64,000 bases of DNA from R-RK-3 sp963834945. GTDB taxonomy: Bacteria > Pseudomonadota > Alphaproteobacteria > Rhizobiales > Rhodomicrobiaceae. The notes under the pieces were generated by a model that was not told the origin of the DNA, did no database searches, and saw nothing but the letters and a program-made list of their open reading frames with translations. Positions 33,537 to 41,565 of the stretch are shown piece after piece. The translations under genes and the position numbers were made by a program. How positions within the stretch are numbered: position 1 is the first letter of the stretch; the number at the start of each line of letters is the position of its first letter. The DNA lies in assembly GCA_963834945.1 (NCBI GenBank), contig CAWIDT010000001.1:62001-126000 (forward strand). The letters run 5' to 3'.

Positions 33537-33895
33537 GGGCGAACGCGATGACTCCGATCTATAAGGTCTGCGCGCGAAGCGAATGGGAGACCGCCGCAGT
33601 TTCGGGCCAATACGCCGGGTCCGATCACGACAAGCGGGATGGCTTTATCCATTTCTCGACGGCCGCGCAGCTCGGCAACACGCTGGCCAAGCATTTTCCC
33701 GAACGCGACGATCTGCTGCTCGTTGCGATCGACAGCGAGATGCTGGGTGGCGCGCTGAAATGGGAGCCGGCGCGGGACGGCGATCTTTTTCCGCATCTTT
33801 ACGGCGAGTTGGCGGTCGGCGCGGCGCTCTGGACCCAGGAACTGGAGCTGGGCGCTTCGGGACGGCACATCCTGCCCGAAAAGGCGCGGCCTTGA
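33533..33895 (+). CDS. DUF952 family protein
   Basis: This 120-aa protein has the DUF952 signature (IYKVCARSEWETAAVSGQYA, GSDHDKRDGFIHFSTAAQLG, and DLFPHLYGELAVGAALWTQE). Its fold resembles ADP-ribosyltransferases, but activity is unknown. The ATG at 33533 overlaps the upstream stop. An internal ATG at 33548 (MTPIYKV) also fits. DUF952 and pyrD are often neighbours in alphaproteobacteria. Confidence 0.85.
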   Translation: MRANAMTPIYKVCARSEWETAAVSGQYAGSDHDKRDGFIHFSTAAQLGNTLAKHFPERDDLLLVAIDSEMLGGALKWEPARDGDLFPHLYGELAVGAALWTQELELGASGRHILPEKARP

Positions 33896-34974
33896 TCGGA
33901 CGCATCATCGACCTTGCGCAATCCGGCCTGCTGTTCCTCGATCCTGAGCGCGCCCATGAGTTGACGCTGCGGGCACTGGAAGCGGGCGTTTTCCCCCGCG
34001 CCGCCGCCGCAGACGACGGCAGACTGCGCCAAACCGTCTGCGGCCTCGATTTTCCCAATCCGCTCGGCATGGCCGCCGGCTTCGACAAGGATGGGCGCGT
34101 GCCCGGCGCGCTGCTCGCCATGGGGTTCGGCTTTGCCGAAATCGGCACGGTGACGCCGCGCCCGCAGCCGGGCAATGTACGGCCGCGCGTGTTCCGGCTT
34201 ATCCGCGAGCGCGGCGCGATAAACCGGCTGGGTTTCAACAGCGGCGGGCATGCGGCCGTAGCGGCGCGGCTGGGGGCACGGCCTGCTGGGGTGCTCGGCA
34301 TCAATATCGGCGCGAACAAGGACAGCGCCGATCCGGTCGAGGATTTCGCGGCGGGCCTTACGGCTTTTTGGCGGCTGGCGGATTATTTCACCGTCAACAT
34401 CTCCTCCCCGAACACACCGGGTCTGAGGGATTTGCAAGCGCCGGACCGGCTGAGCCGGCTGCTTGCCCGGTTGATGATCGAGCGGGAAAGCCTCGCTGCC
34501 GCCCAAGGCCCCCGCCGCCCGATCTTCGTCAAGCTTGCGCCCGACATGCATGATGACGATCTCGTCGCGACCCTTGCCTGCCTCGTCGATCACAAGGCCG
34601 ACGGCGCCATCCTCACCAACACCACGCTGTCGCGCCAGGAGATACGCCAGGCGCCCTATCGGAATGAAGCGGGCGGATTGTCGGGGCGGCCGCTGTTTCA
34701 GCGCTCGACGCGGACCTTGGCGAAAGCCTATCTGCTTACCGGCGGCAAACTGCCGCTTATCGGCGTCGGCGGCATCGATAGCGGCGAAACGGCCGTGGCG
34801 AAGATCGAGGCGGGAGCCTCGCTTATCCAGCTTTATACTGGCATGATCTATGAGGGCGCAGGGCTGATCGGCGCCATCAAGCAAGCGCTCATCGCCCGAA
34901 TGGACAGGGACGGCAGCAATCTGGCCCGGCTAAGAGGCGTAGGCGCGGAGCGCTGGGCCGCGATAGAGCTGTAA
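33892..34974 (+). CDS. pyrD: Dihydroorotate dehydrogenase (quinone), class 2
   Basis: Membrane-linked FMN enzyme oxidising dihydroorotate to orotate with quinone, in pyrimidine synthesis. Motifs: NPLGMAAGFDKDGRVPGALL, EIGTVTPRPQPGNVRPRVFR, INRLGFNSGG, FTVNISSPNTPGLRDLQ with the class 2 catalytic Ser, and the FMN-binding IGVGGIDSGETAVAKIEAGA. The start is a TTG at 33892 that overlaps the DUF952 stop (TTGA). No ATG lies near the correct N-terminus. The N-terminal helices for quinone access are present (LIGRIIDLAQSGLLFLDPER). 360 aa. Confidence 0.95.
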   Translation: MIGRIIDLAQSGLLFLDPERAHELTLRALEAGVFPRAAAADDGRLRQTVCGLDFPNPLGMAAGFDKDGRVPGALLAMGFGFAEIGTVTPRPQPGNVRPRVFRLIRERGAINRLGFNSGGHAAVAARLGARPAGVLGINIGANKDSADPVEDFAAGLTAFWRLADYFTVNISSPNTPGLRDLQAPDRLSRLLARLMIERESLAAAQGPRRPIFVKLAPDMHDDDLVATLACLVDHKADGAILTNTTLSRQEIRQAPYRNEAGGLSGRPLFQRSTRTLAKAYLLTGGKLPLIGVGGIDSGETAVAKIEAGASLIQLYTGMIYEGAGLIGAIKQALIARMDRDGSNLARLRGVGAERWAAIEL

Positions 34975-35065
34975 ACCTAGACCCACTCACGATTCGAGAA
35001 TGTCTCTATTCCTTGGCTGCCGCGCTTCTTATCCGAAAGCCGCGTAACACCTTTCGGGAAACGCT

Positions 35066-36667
35066 CTAATAAGACGCGCGGTGCCCGTCGGCTCCGTAGG
35101 CCATGTTGTACACGGCCCGCGCCACGCGCGCGCCCGATTCCGATCCGCGATTGCTATCGAAGCGCCAGTGCACGCCGAGGAAAACGCGGCTCAGATCATT
35201 GTCCGCGATCATGTGGTCGAGGCTTTCGTAAGCCATCGGGAAATAGGGCCTCGTCTCATCGCGGAAATGATCGATGGAGATGCCGTTCAGTTCGTCCGAG
35301 ACGAATGGCCCCCTGATGCGGTCGGGATCGTGGCGCGTGAGCGGGCGCTCCTGGCGCACAAACTTCGCCATGGCGAAACAGGCCGCGCCGAAGGTGGCGT
35401 GCCCGGATGGATAGGACGGAAAGTTGGGCGTGAAGGCCGAGTCGCGGTAATGCACCTCGCCTTTGCGCCCGCGCTCTCCGGGCTCGCGAAACTCATCCTG
35501 GCGCAACTGCATCGCCAGGATGGAGGCGCCGCCTCCCATGAGCGCCTGCGCCGTATCGGCCATCCGGGCGTCCTGGCCAAGCGCGAAACGCGCCGGATTG
35601 GTCCGGGGCGAACCGAGCGGTTGCCAGTCCGTCTGCGGGTAGCGCATATGATTCTGGATGCCGAGGACAGGGCGCCAGATGTTGTACTTATATTTCGCCC
35701 ACCAGGCGACGATTCCGGCATCGGCCATGGCAAGATTGCACAGAGCGAACAGCCGCGCCATCTCCGCGACATCCATATCGTCGTCCAGAGCGATTTTCCG
35801 CAGGATCTGATTGTAGAGGCGCGGCGGCGTTCCGATCAGCCGCGCGCCGTCATAGGCCCAGAAGAGGGCGATGTTGGTTTCCTGCGGGGTGCGCGCGGCA
35901 AAAGGGCCGTCGCCCCTGGAGATGATCGCGCCCTTGACCCGCACTTCCGCCAGATCCTGCTCATATTCCGGGCTGCCCTCCGGGGGAGGCGTGCCGGGCG
36001 CGAGTTGAGCCACCTGGCCGGACTCAGCGAGTATCAGCGGGGTGTAATGTCCCCATTCCGTGCCGTAATTGCCCTGGCCGGAATTGTAGGGGTCGCTGTT
36101 ATGGCGCCGAGGCCCGGGAATATACATGGAGAATTGCGGCAGCAACTGCGTCTGTATCTGGTTCCAGTTCCATAAATTGCGAAAAGGCGGCGCGGCGGAA
36201 AAGGCCAGCCCCGCCTGCCAGTCCTTGCCGGTGCCGACGATCTTGTTAAATTCGTTGCGGCTGGTGCCGATCTTGTAGCCATGAAGGGGCGTGCTGTAGA
36301 TGTAGGCGAGGATGCCCGCGGCGGCCCCGCCGACGAACAGCTCGGGACATTCAATATCGAACTCGCGCCGGCCGCGGTAATATTGCGGTTTGTAATCCGC
36401 GCCATAGGCGATGCTCGCGGCGTCGGCCATAACCGCATGGGCGATGCCGAGCGCCCTGGCCGTTGCGCAAGGGCCCGGTGCGCGTGCGTCCATGGGGTCG
36501 ATGCTGTGATCGAGAGCGACGAGGTCCAGCGCGACCGCGTTCCAGAACAGCACCGGATTGGTTTTGAGTTCGTCGCGCCGTTCAGACCTGGCGCTCGTGG
36601 GTGCCAGACCGGCTGTTGCGGCAAACGCTGCGCCCAGCACGAGCGCCGACCGGCGATCAATATCCAT
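35066..36667 (-). CDS. Tat-exported vanadium-dependent haloperoxidase (PAP2 superfamily)
   Basis: This 533-aa protein begins MDIDRRSALVLGAAFAATAG, a twin-arginine signal peptide, so it should be folded before export. The vanadate/phosphatase site of the PAP2 superfamily is visible in its usual three parts: KYKYNIWRPVLGIQNH (Lys and Arg), SYPSGHATFGAACFAMAKFV (His) and RVFLGVHWRFDSNRG (second His and Arg). Members oxidise halides with peroxide or act as phosphatases. The sequence alone does not separate the two. Single gene, with AT-rich sequence just upstream. Confidence 0.88.
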   Translation of the reverse strand: MDIDRRSALVLGAAFAATAGLAPTSARSERRDELKTNPVLFWNAVALDLVALDHSIDPMDARAPGPCATARALGIAHAVMADAASIAYGADYKPQYYRGRREFDIECPELFVGGAAAGILAYIYSTPLHGYKIGTSRNEFNKIVGTGKDWQAGLAFSAAPPFRNLWNWNQIQTQLLPQFSMYIPGPRRHNSDPYNSGQGNYGTEWGHYTPLILAESGQVAQLAPGTPPPEGSPEYEQDLAEVRVKGAIISRGDGPFAARTPQETNIALFWAYDGARLIGTPPRLYNQILRKIALDDDMDVAEMARLFALCNLAMADAGIVAWWAKYKYNIWRPVLGIQNHMRYPQTDWQPLGSPRTNPARFALGQDARMADTAQALMGGGASILAMQLRQDEFREPGERGRKGEVHYRDSAFTPNFPSYPSGHATFGAACFAMAKFVRQERPLTRHDPDRIRGPFVSDELNGISIDHFRDETRPYFPMAYESLDHMIADNDLSRVFLGVHWRFDSNRGSESGARVARAVYNMAYGADGHRASY

Positions 36668-36753
36668 GTCAATGAACCGATTAGGTATGAAAATATTGCT
36701 TTAGTTTTTACCAAATAGGTAAATAAACATTTAAGGGGCGATCTAATAACGCC

Positions 36754-38109
36754 TTATGCGCCCGCGAAGGCCGTACGCTCCAGCGCCGGATAATACGCGC
36801 CCAGCGACAGGGCCCGCACGACAAAAAACACGATCAGCGACGCCCAAAGTCCGTGATTGCCGTAAGCGGGCGTCAGCATCGCCCAGGCGGCGAGAAACAG
36901 GGCAAGGCTCACGATCATCATGTTGCGCATGTCGCGCGTGGCGGTTGCGCCGATGAAGATGCCGTCGAGCTGGAAGCAGGCGACGCCCGTCACCGGGGCG
37001 GCGATCACCCAGGGCAAATAGAGCCGGGCCGTCTGGCGCACCTCGTCATTGACGGTCATGGCGTCGATGATTGCACCGCCGGCAACGATGAAGATGACGC
37101 TAACGGCGACGCTCACCGCCACCGCCCACACCGAAGACAGACGCACCGCCCGGCGGAACCGCGCGCGCTGTGCGGCCCCGATCGCCCTGCCGGTCAGCAC
37201 TTCGGTGGCGAAGGCGAAACCGTCGAGCAGGTAGGCGGAAATGTTCACGAACTGCAACAGCACCGCGTTGGCGGCCAGCAGCACATCGCCCGATCGCGCC
37301 GCCTGCGCCGTAAAGAAGGTGAAAGCGAAGAGCAGGCATAAGGTGCGGATCATCAGGTCGGAATTGACGGCCAGCATTCGCCTCAGGCCGGCCGGGTCGA
37401 GCGCGCGGCGCCAATCCAGCTCCGCCTTGCGGCGGCGCAGCGCCTCCCGGGCAATTGCGGCGCCGACGCCCGCCGCGAGGATTTCGGCGATCACCGTGCC
37501 GGTGGCGACGCCCGCCACGCCCCAGCCGAGCCAGCTCACCAGCGCAAGGTTCAGTACGACATTGGCCCCATTCAGGAGGATTTGCAGATAAAGCGCGGTG
37601 CGGGTGCGCCCCAAGCCGATGAACCATCCCAGAAAGGCATAATTGGCCAGCGCGAAGGGCGCGCTCCAGATGCGAATGTGGAAATAATGCCGCGTCTCGG
37701 CCTCGACCGCCGGACTAGCTTGGAGGAAATATAGCGACAGCTTTTCCAACGGCCATTGCAGCAGAATGAGCAGAGCCCCCGCGGCGCAAGCCAGCAGCAA
37801 GGCGCGGGCAAGGATCGCGCTCACCTCATGCTGGTCGCCGGCGCCGTCCGCCTGCGCGCACAGGCCGGTGGTTCCCATACGCAGAAAGCCGAAGGCCCAG
37901 AACAGCAAGGTGAAGATCGTCGCGCCAAGAGCCACCGCGCCGATCAGATAGGCCTCGCCGAGCTGGCCGACCACCGCAGTGCTGGTGACGCCGAGCAGCG
38001 GCGTCGTGAGATTGGACAGAATGATCGGCAGGCTTATCGCCAGCACTTTGCCGTAGGTCAGGCGCTCGACATCGGCGCCGCGCGCGGCCTCGCTCGCCGA
38101 AGCGGACAT
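36754..38109 (-). CDS. MATE family efflux transporter (DinF-like)
   Basis: This 451-aa inner-membrane protein has twelve hydrophobic helices in two six-helix halves. LAISLPIILSNLTTPLLGVT plus STAVVGQLGEAYLIGAVALG is the N-terminal MATE signature, and LDGFAFATEVLTGRAIGAAQ opens the equivalent of the second half. It resembles the DinF branch, which exports cationic or bile-salt-like compounds with Na+ or H+. It ends beside the small membrane protein gene at 38119 on the same strand, which is upstream and could be cotranscribed. Confidence 0.92.
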   Translation of the reverse strand: MSASASEAARGADVERLTYGKVLAISLPIILSNLTTPLLGVTSTAVVGQLGEAYLIGAVALGATIFTLLFWAFGFLRMGTTGLCAQADGAGDQHEVSAILARALLLACAAGALLILLQWPLEKLSLYFLQASPAVEAETRHYFHIRIWSAPFALANYAFLGWFIGLGRTRTALYLQILLNGANVVLNLALVSWLGWGVAGVATGTVIAEILAAGVGAAIAREALRRRKAELDWRRALDPAGLRRMLAVNSDLMIRTLCLLFAFTFFTAQAARSGDVLLAANAVLLQFVNISAYLLDGFAFATEVLTGRAIGAAQRARFRRAVRLSSVWAVAVSVAVSVIFIVAGGAIIDAMTVNDEVRQTARLYLPWVIAAPVTGVACFQLDGIFIGATATRDMRNMMIVSLALFLAAWAMLTPAYGNHGLWASLIVFFVVRALSLGAYYPALERTAFAGA

Positions 38110-38118
38110 CGGCCGCGT

Positions 38119-38409
38119 TCAGCTGCGTGGGTTGGCGCCGCCCTTGCCGGTGTCGCCGGCGATGAATTTCAGGAAGCGCAGCACCAGCCAGACGGGAATG
38201 ACGATCACCGCCCCGAGCAGGAAATATTGCAAGGCCGATTGCACCCAGCCGAAGCCGAGATCGTAGATGGCCTGGATGAGGCGGGGTATATTGGCCAAGA
38301 GGTCGCGCGGATCATAGCCGGCAGCCTTCAGGGCGATGCCCGTAATGATGGAGATCACCACGAGGCGCAAAAATACAGCCAACGGACTGCCGCCAATGAA
38401 CCGTTCCAT
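38119..38409 (-). CDS. Small membrane protein (DUF6460-like)
   Basis: This 96-aa protein starts MERFIGGSPLAVFLRLVVIS and has two hydrophobic helices (about 10-28 and 60-82) separated by YDPRDLLANIPRLIQAIYDL. The pattern resembles a conserved alphaproteobacterial family (DUF6460), but this assignment is from memory of similar sequences. It ends with a charged GDTGKGGANPRS tail. It sits 9 bases upstream of the MATE gene on the same strand, so co-expression is likely. Function unknown. Confidence 0.6.
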   Translation of the reverse strand: MERFIGGSPLAVFLRLVVISIITGIALKAAGYDPRDLLANIPRLIQAIYDLGFGWVQSALQYFLLGAVIVIPVWLVLRFLKFIAGDTGKGGANPRS

Positions 38410-38743
38410 ATGCTGCTCCAGCGCTCGCCATTGAAGGTTTATAATCTTTTCGGCTGAAAAGGCTGCCGGGTCAATGATCCGTCTTAACGGCGATGCCGCA
38501 GGGCGCGGAAGCTGCCGGGCCGGGCTTCCGAGATCGGCGACTCAAAAGAATTCGACATAAAGATGGCAAGATTTACGCTTCACCCAACAATATTTACTTT
38601 CATTGATACTTTTTCGTAACACAAGGCTGCCCGAATCAGTCATTATTTACCTATTGAGTTATGAAGAGCCCGCGACAAGTGCCATTTGTTCCGCGCGGGC
38701 CGCGCTGCACCGTTCCGCAGCAGTTCAAGGGGCACGACTACCA
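38410..38743. other. Divergent intergenic region with AT-rich core
   Basis: This 334-base region lies between the leftward membrane protein and the rightward PdeM gene. The part from about 38570 to 38660 is unusually AT-rich for this genome and is the likely promoter zone for the rightward gene. No EcfG promoter, RNA gene or complete hairpin terminator was seen. Confidence 0.45.
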
Positions 38744-39481
38744 ATGCATAACGCAGTCTATCTGCGGACCGCCGTCGAGACGCCTCTCGATAACGGCTCC
38801 TGCCGCGTCCTCCTCTGCGGCAAATCTTTTATCGCCGACCGCACTGGCGCACTTTATTGGCCTGCCGAGAAGACCCTGATCGTTTCCGACCTGCACCTGG
38901 AAAAGGGATCCTATCTGTCGGAGGACGGCGTCGTCCTGCCGCCCTACGATACGGCGTCGGCCTTCGAAAAGCTGGAAGAGGCACTCGACCGCTACGATCC
39001 GCTTCGCGTCATCGCCCTGGGCGACAGCTTCTGCGGCGACCGCGACGTGCGTCTTACCGCGCATGACGCCGACTGGCTCTACGATCTGATCGAGGACCGT
39101 GAATGGTTCTGGATTTGCGGCCCGGATCAGGCGCCTGTGCCCGAAGGGTTCGGCGGCTCGGTGGTTCCGCATCTTACGCTGGGCGGCATCAAATTCCGCT
39201 ATGAGCCGGTGCGCGCGCCCGTCAGCCACGAGATCGCCGGCCGAATGCACCCGGTGGCGCAGATTTCCGAATATGGCCATGTGATGCGCGGACGGTGCTT
39301 TGTCTCGAACGGCATGCGGCTGATCCTGCCCTCGATGGGCGCCTATTCGGCGGGCGCGAATGTGCTGGGCACCTCGTTTGATTCGCTGCTCGGCCATGAG
39401 GGGCTGTTCGTCTGGTCGATCAATTCCGGCCGGGTGAACCAGGTGGCTTCCGGTCAGCTTCTCGAAGAACTCGCGGCTTAG
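38744..39481 (+). CDS. Metallophosphoesterase, ligase-associated DNA damage response endonuclease PdeM family
   Basis: This 245-aa calcineurin-like phosphoesterase, read from MHNAVYLRTAVETPLDNGS, has metal-ligand motifs VSDLHLEKGS and ALGDSFCGDRD (the usual D-x-H and GD). The GNHD motif reads CGPDQ here, which is unusual. The end has the His-bearing ISEYGHVMRGRCFVSNGM plus ILPSMGAYSAG typical of PdeM. PdeM proteins accompany a bacterial ATP-dependent ligase and helicase in DNA repair; those partners are not in the window. The longer upstream reading (from 38603) has no family match. Confidence 0.82.
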   Translation: MHNAVYLRTAVETPLDNGSCRVLLCGKSFIADRTGALYWPAEKTLIVSDLHLEKGSYLSEDGVVLPPYDTASAFEKLEEALDRYDPLRVIALGDSFCGDRDVRLTAHDADWLYDLIEDREWFWICGPDQAPVPEGFGGSVVPHLTLGGIKFRYEPVRAPVSHEIAGRMHPVAQISEYGHVMRGRCFVSNGMRLILPSMGAYSAGANVLGTSFDSLLGHEGLFVWSINSGRVNQVASGQLLEELAA

Positions 39482-39517
39482 AGCGCTGGACGCTTCGCCG
39501 AACGCGGAGCTGCGCTC
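39481..39517. repeat. Dispersed repeat, family B copy 2 (inverted relative to copy 1)
   Basis: 37 bases that are the reverse complement of 16420-16456 with four differences. It starts at the last base of the PdeM stop codon. Confidence 0.75.
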
Positions 39518-39547
39518 GATCCGTTCAGTTCGCTGCTCTTTTCTGTC

Positions 39548-39567
39548 GTCCCCGCGAAAGCGGGGAC
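39548..39567. repeat. Perfect GC-rich hairpin
   Basis: GTCCCCGC, GAAA, GCGGGGAC: a perfect 8-base stem with a GNRA-type loop. Short related segments (CCCCGCCTTCGCGGGG) lie inside repeat family A at 45856-45873. Confidence 0.7.
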
Positions 39568-39670
39568 CCAGTAAACACCAGAGCTGCTGCGGGGTACAAC
39601 CGACTCCACCTAAGCTGATCCTGCACTATCTCTTTGCTTGTGCATCGTCCGATGCAGTAAGGCTGCCGCA

Positions 39671-40460
39671 TCAGTTGCGGCTGAACAGGGTCCAGCCTAC
39701 CAGGCCGCATGCCGCCGCAAGCAGCACCGATACCAGCCCATAAAGCCACGGCCGCTGATAGGCGAGGGTGTGGAGCATCCGCTCTACGCCCTCTTTCTGC
39801 ACCTTCAGGCTGACATTGTCGCGGCTGAGCAGTTTGCCGTTCTGGAGCAGATAGACCTGCGCGGTGTATTGGCCTTCCGCCACCTGCGCGGGAAGCTTGA
39901 CATTGCCCCGGAACAGACTTTGCCCGAGAAAGGTCACGGCAGAAGACTTCTCCACATACAGCGCCTGCTCCCCTTTCAGGCGTATCAGCGCCTCTTCAAA
40001 AGCGTCCGACTTGGGTGGCATCGCCCGCGCTGTGCGGCTTGGGATTGAACTCGATGCCATAATGGCGCAGCGCCTGCTCGGGAGCGATCTCGCTCAGCGG
40101 CCGGGTCGACAAGACGGCGTAGAAGCTGGACACGTTGAACTCTTCCGACTGGCCGTTGACCCAGATCCCGGCGACCCGCTCCTTCTTGCGTGTGACCAAA
40201 GACTGCGCCGGGCCGCGGATGACGATCACCACATCGTAATAGCCCGGATCCGCGACGGGCTGCTTGCTCGCATGGACGGCGCCGAAAACGACGATCTCCG
40301 CGCCGGTGAAATCGGATTTGATCGCGATTTCATGCGAGGACATATCGACCTCGACGGCTTCGTTTTGGGCGCGCGCACCGGGACAGGCGAAAGCAAATGC
40401 CGCGAGCCACAACACGATGGCGCCAAGGGCAAATCTCGCGGCTGACGACCGGCGCCCCAT
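39671..40460 (-). CDS. TIGR02186 family periplasmic/membrane protein, frameshifted
   Basis: From the ATG at 40460 (MGRRSSAARFALG) there is a signal peptide and a beta-rich domain with VDMSSHEIAIKSDFTGAEIV, VVFGAVHASKQPVADPGYYD and VVIVIRGPAQSLVTRKKERV. One indel near 40010 shifts to the frame reading EALIRLKGEQALYVEKSSAV, ending in a single C-terminal membrane helix (LYGLVSVLLAAACGLVGWTL). This family is nearly always encoded next to a TauE/SafE exporter, as here. Probably a periplasm-facing accessory protein of that transporter. Function not established. Confidence 0.85.
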
Positions 40461-40462
40461 GA

Positions 40463-41389
40463 TCACGTTCCCTGCAGGACCGACTGGATGGAAAAAAGTT
40501 CGTGCGGCGTGGTCAGCAGATCGACCATCAGGCGGACGCAAACGCCGAGCACCAGCAGCGCCAATAATGCCCGCAGATGTTCGCCGCGCATCCGCTGGCC
40601 GGCGCTGGCGCCGAACTGCGCGCCGATCACGCCGCCCACCATCAGGATGAGCGCCAGCAGAAGATCGACGCCCTGGTTTGTCGCGGCGTGCAAGATGGTG
40701 GTGATGCCGGCGACAAAGATGATCTGGAACAGGCTGGTGCCGATCACGACTTTGGTCGGCATCCGCAGCAGATAAATCATCGCGGGCACCATGATGAAAC
40801 CGCCGCCAACGCCCAGAATGCCCGACAGCAACCCGACCGCTATGCCGATGACGAAGGGTGGAATGGCGCTGATGTAAAGTTTCGACCGCTGGAAGCGCAG
40901 CTTGAGCGGCAGACCATGCACCCAATGATGCTGGCCGGACCGCCGCGCCGAGGGCGCCCGGCCATATTTGGCGCGATACATCGCCCGCATGCTCTCCGCC
41001 AGCATGAGAACGCCGATGCTGCTGAGGAAAACCGAATAGAGCAGCGAAATGGCGATTTCGATATGGCCGCTCTCGCGCAGCACCCTGACCACCTGCACGC
41101 CGATCAGCGCCCCGATGACGCCGCCCGCCAGCAGCACGGTGCCCATCTTGACATCGACATTGCCGCGCCGCCATTGGGTCATCGTGCCGGAAACCGAACT
41201 GGCGACCACCTGGTTGGCGCCCGTCGCAATGGCGACAGCCGCCGGAATGCCCGACAGCATCAGCAGCGGCGTGATGAGAAAGCCGCCGCCGACGCCGAAA
41301 AGCCCGGAGAGGAACCCGACCGCCGTTCCCATGCCGAACATGGTGAAGATGTTGACCGTGGTTGCGGCAATAGGCAGATAGATCTGCAT
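40463..41389 (-). CDS. TauE/SafE family sulfite/organosulfur exporter
   Basis: This 308-aa protein has eight hydrophobic helices in two homologous halves, each with the glycine-rich TauE motif: GFLSGLFGVGGGFLITPLLM and GLLSGILGVGGGFIMVPAMI. These are the two internal repeats of the TSUP family. The presence of the TIGR02186 partner 2 bases downstream supports a role in sulfite or related anion export. Substrate not proven. Confidence 0.92.
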   Translation of the reverse strand: MQIYLPIAATTVNIFTMFGMGTAVGFLSGLFGVGGGFLITPLLMLSGIPAAVAIATGANQVVASSVSGTMTQWRRGNVDVKMGTVLLAGGVIGALIGVQVVRVLRESGHIEIAISLLYSVFLSSIGVLMLAESMRAMYRAKYGRAPSARRSGQHHWVHGLPLKLRFQRSKLYISAIPPFVIGIAVGLLSGILGVGGGFIMVPAMIYLLRMPTKVVIGTSLFQIIFVAGITTILHAATNQGVDLLLALILMVGGVIGAQFGASAGQRMRGEHLRALLALLVLGVCVRLMVDLLTTPHELFSIQSVLQGT

Positions 41390-41565
41390 AGAATCGACAT
41401 CCGGTAGCGGGAGGGCGCCACGGCGGACCGGCAGAAGCTCTCGCTATGATTGGCCCGGCGCCTTTGAATTGATGCTGATAAAGCAGAAGCAGCCCCGCGC
41501 AGTCAATGCGGGCGTCCCGGCCACGCACCGTCATGCGCCTGCCGGTTCAGCAGTTCACAGGTTTG

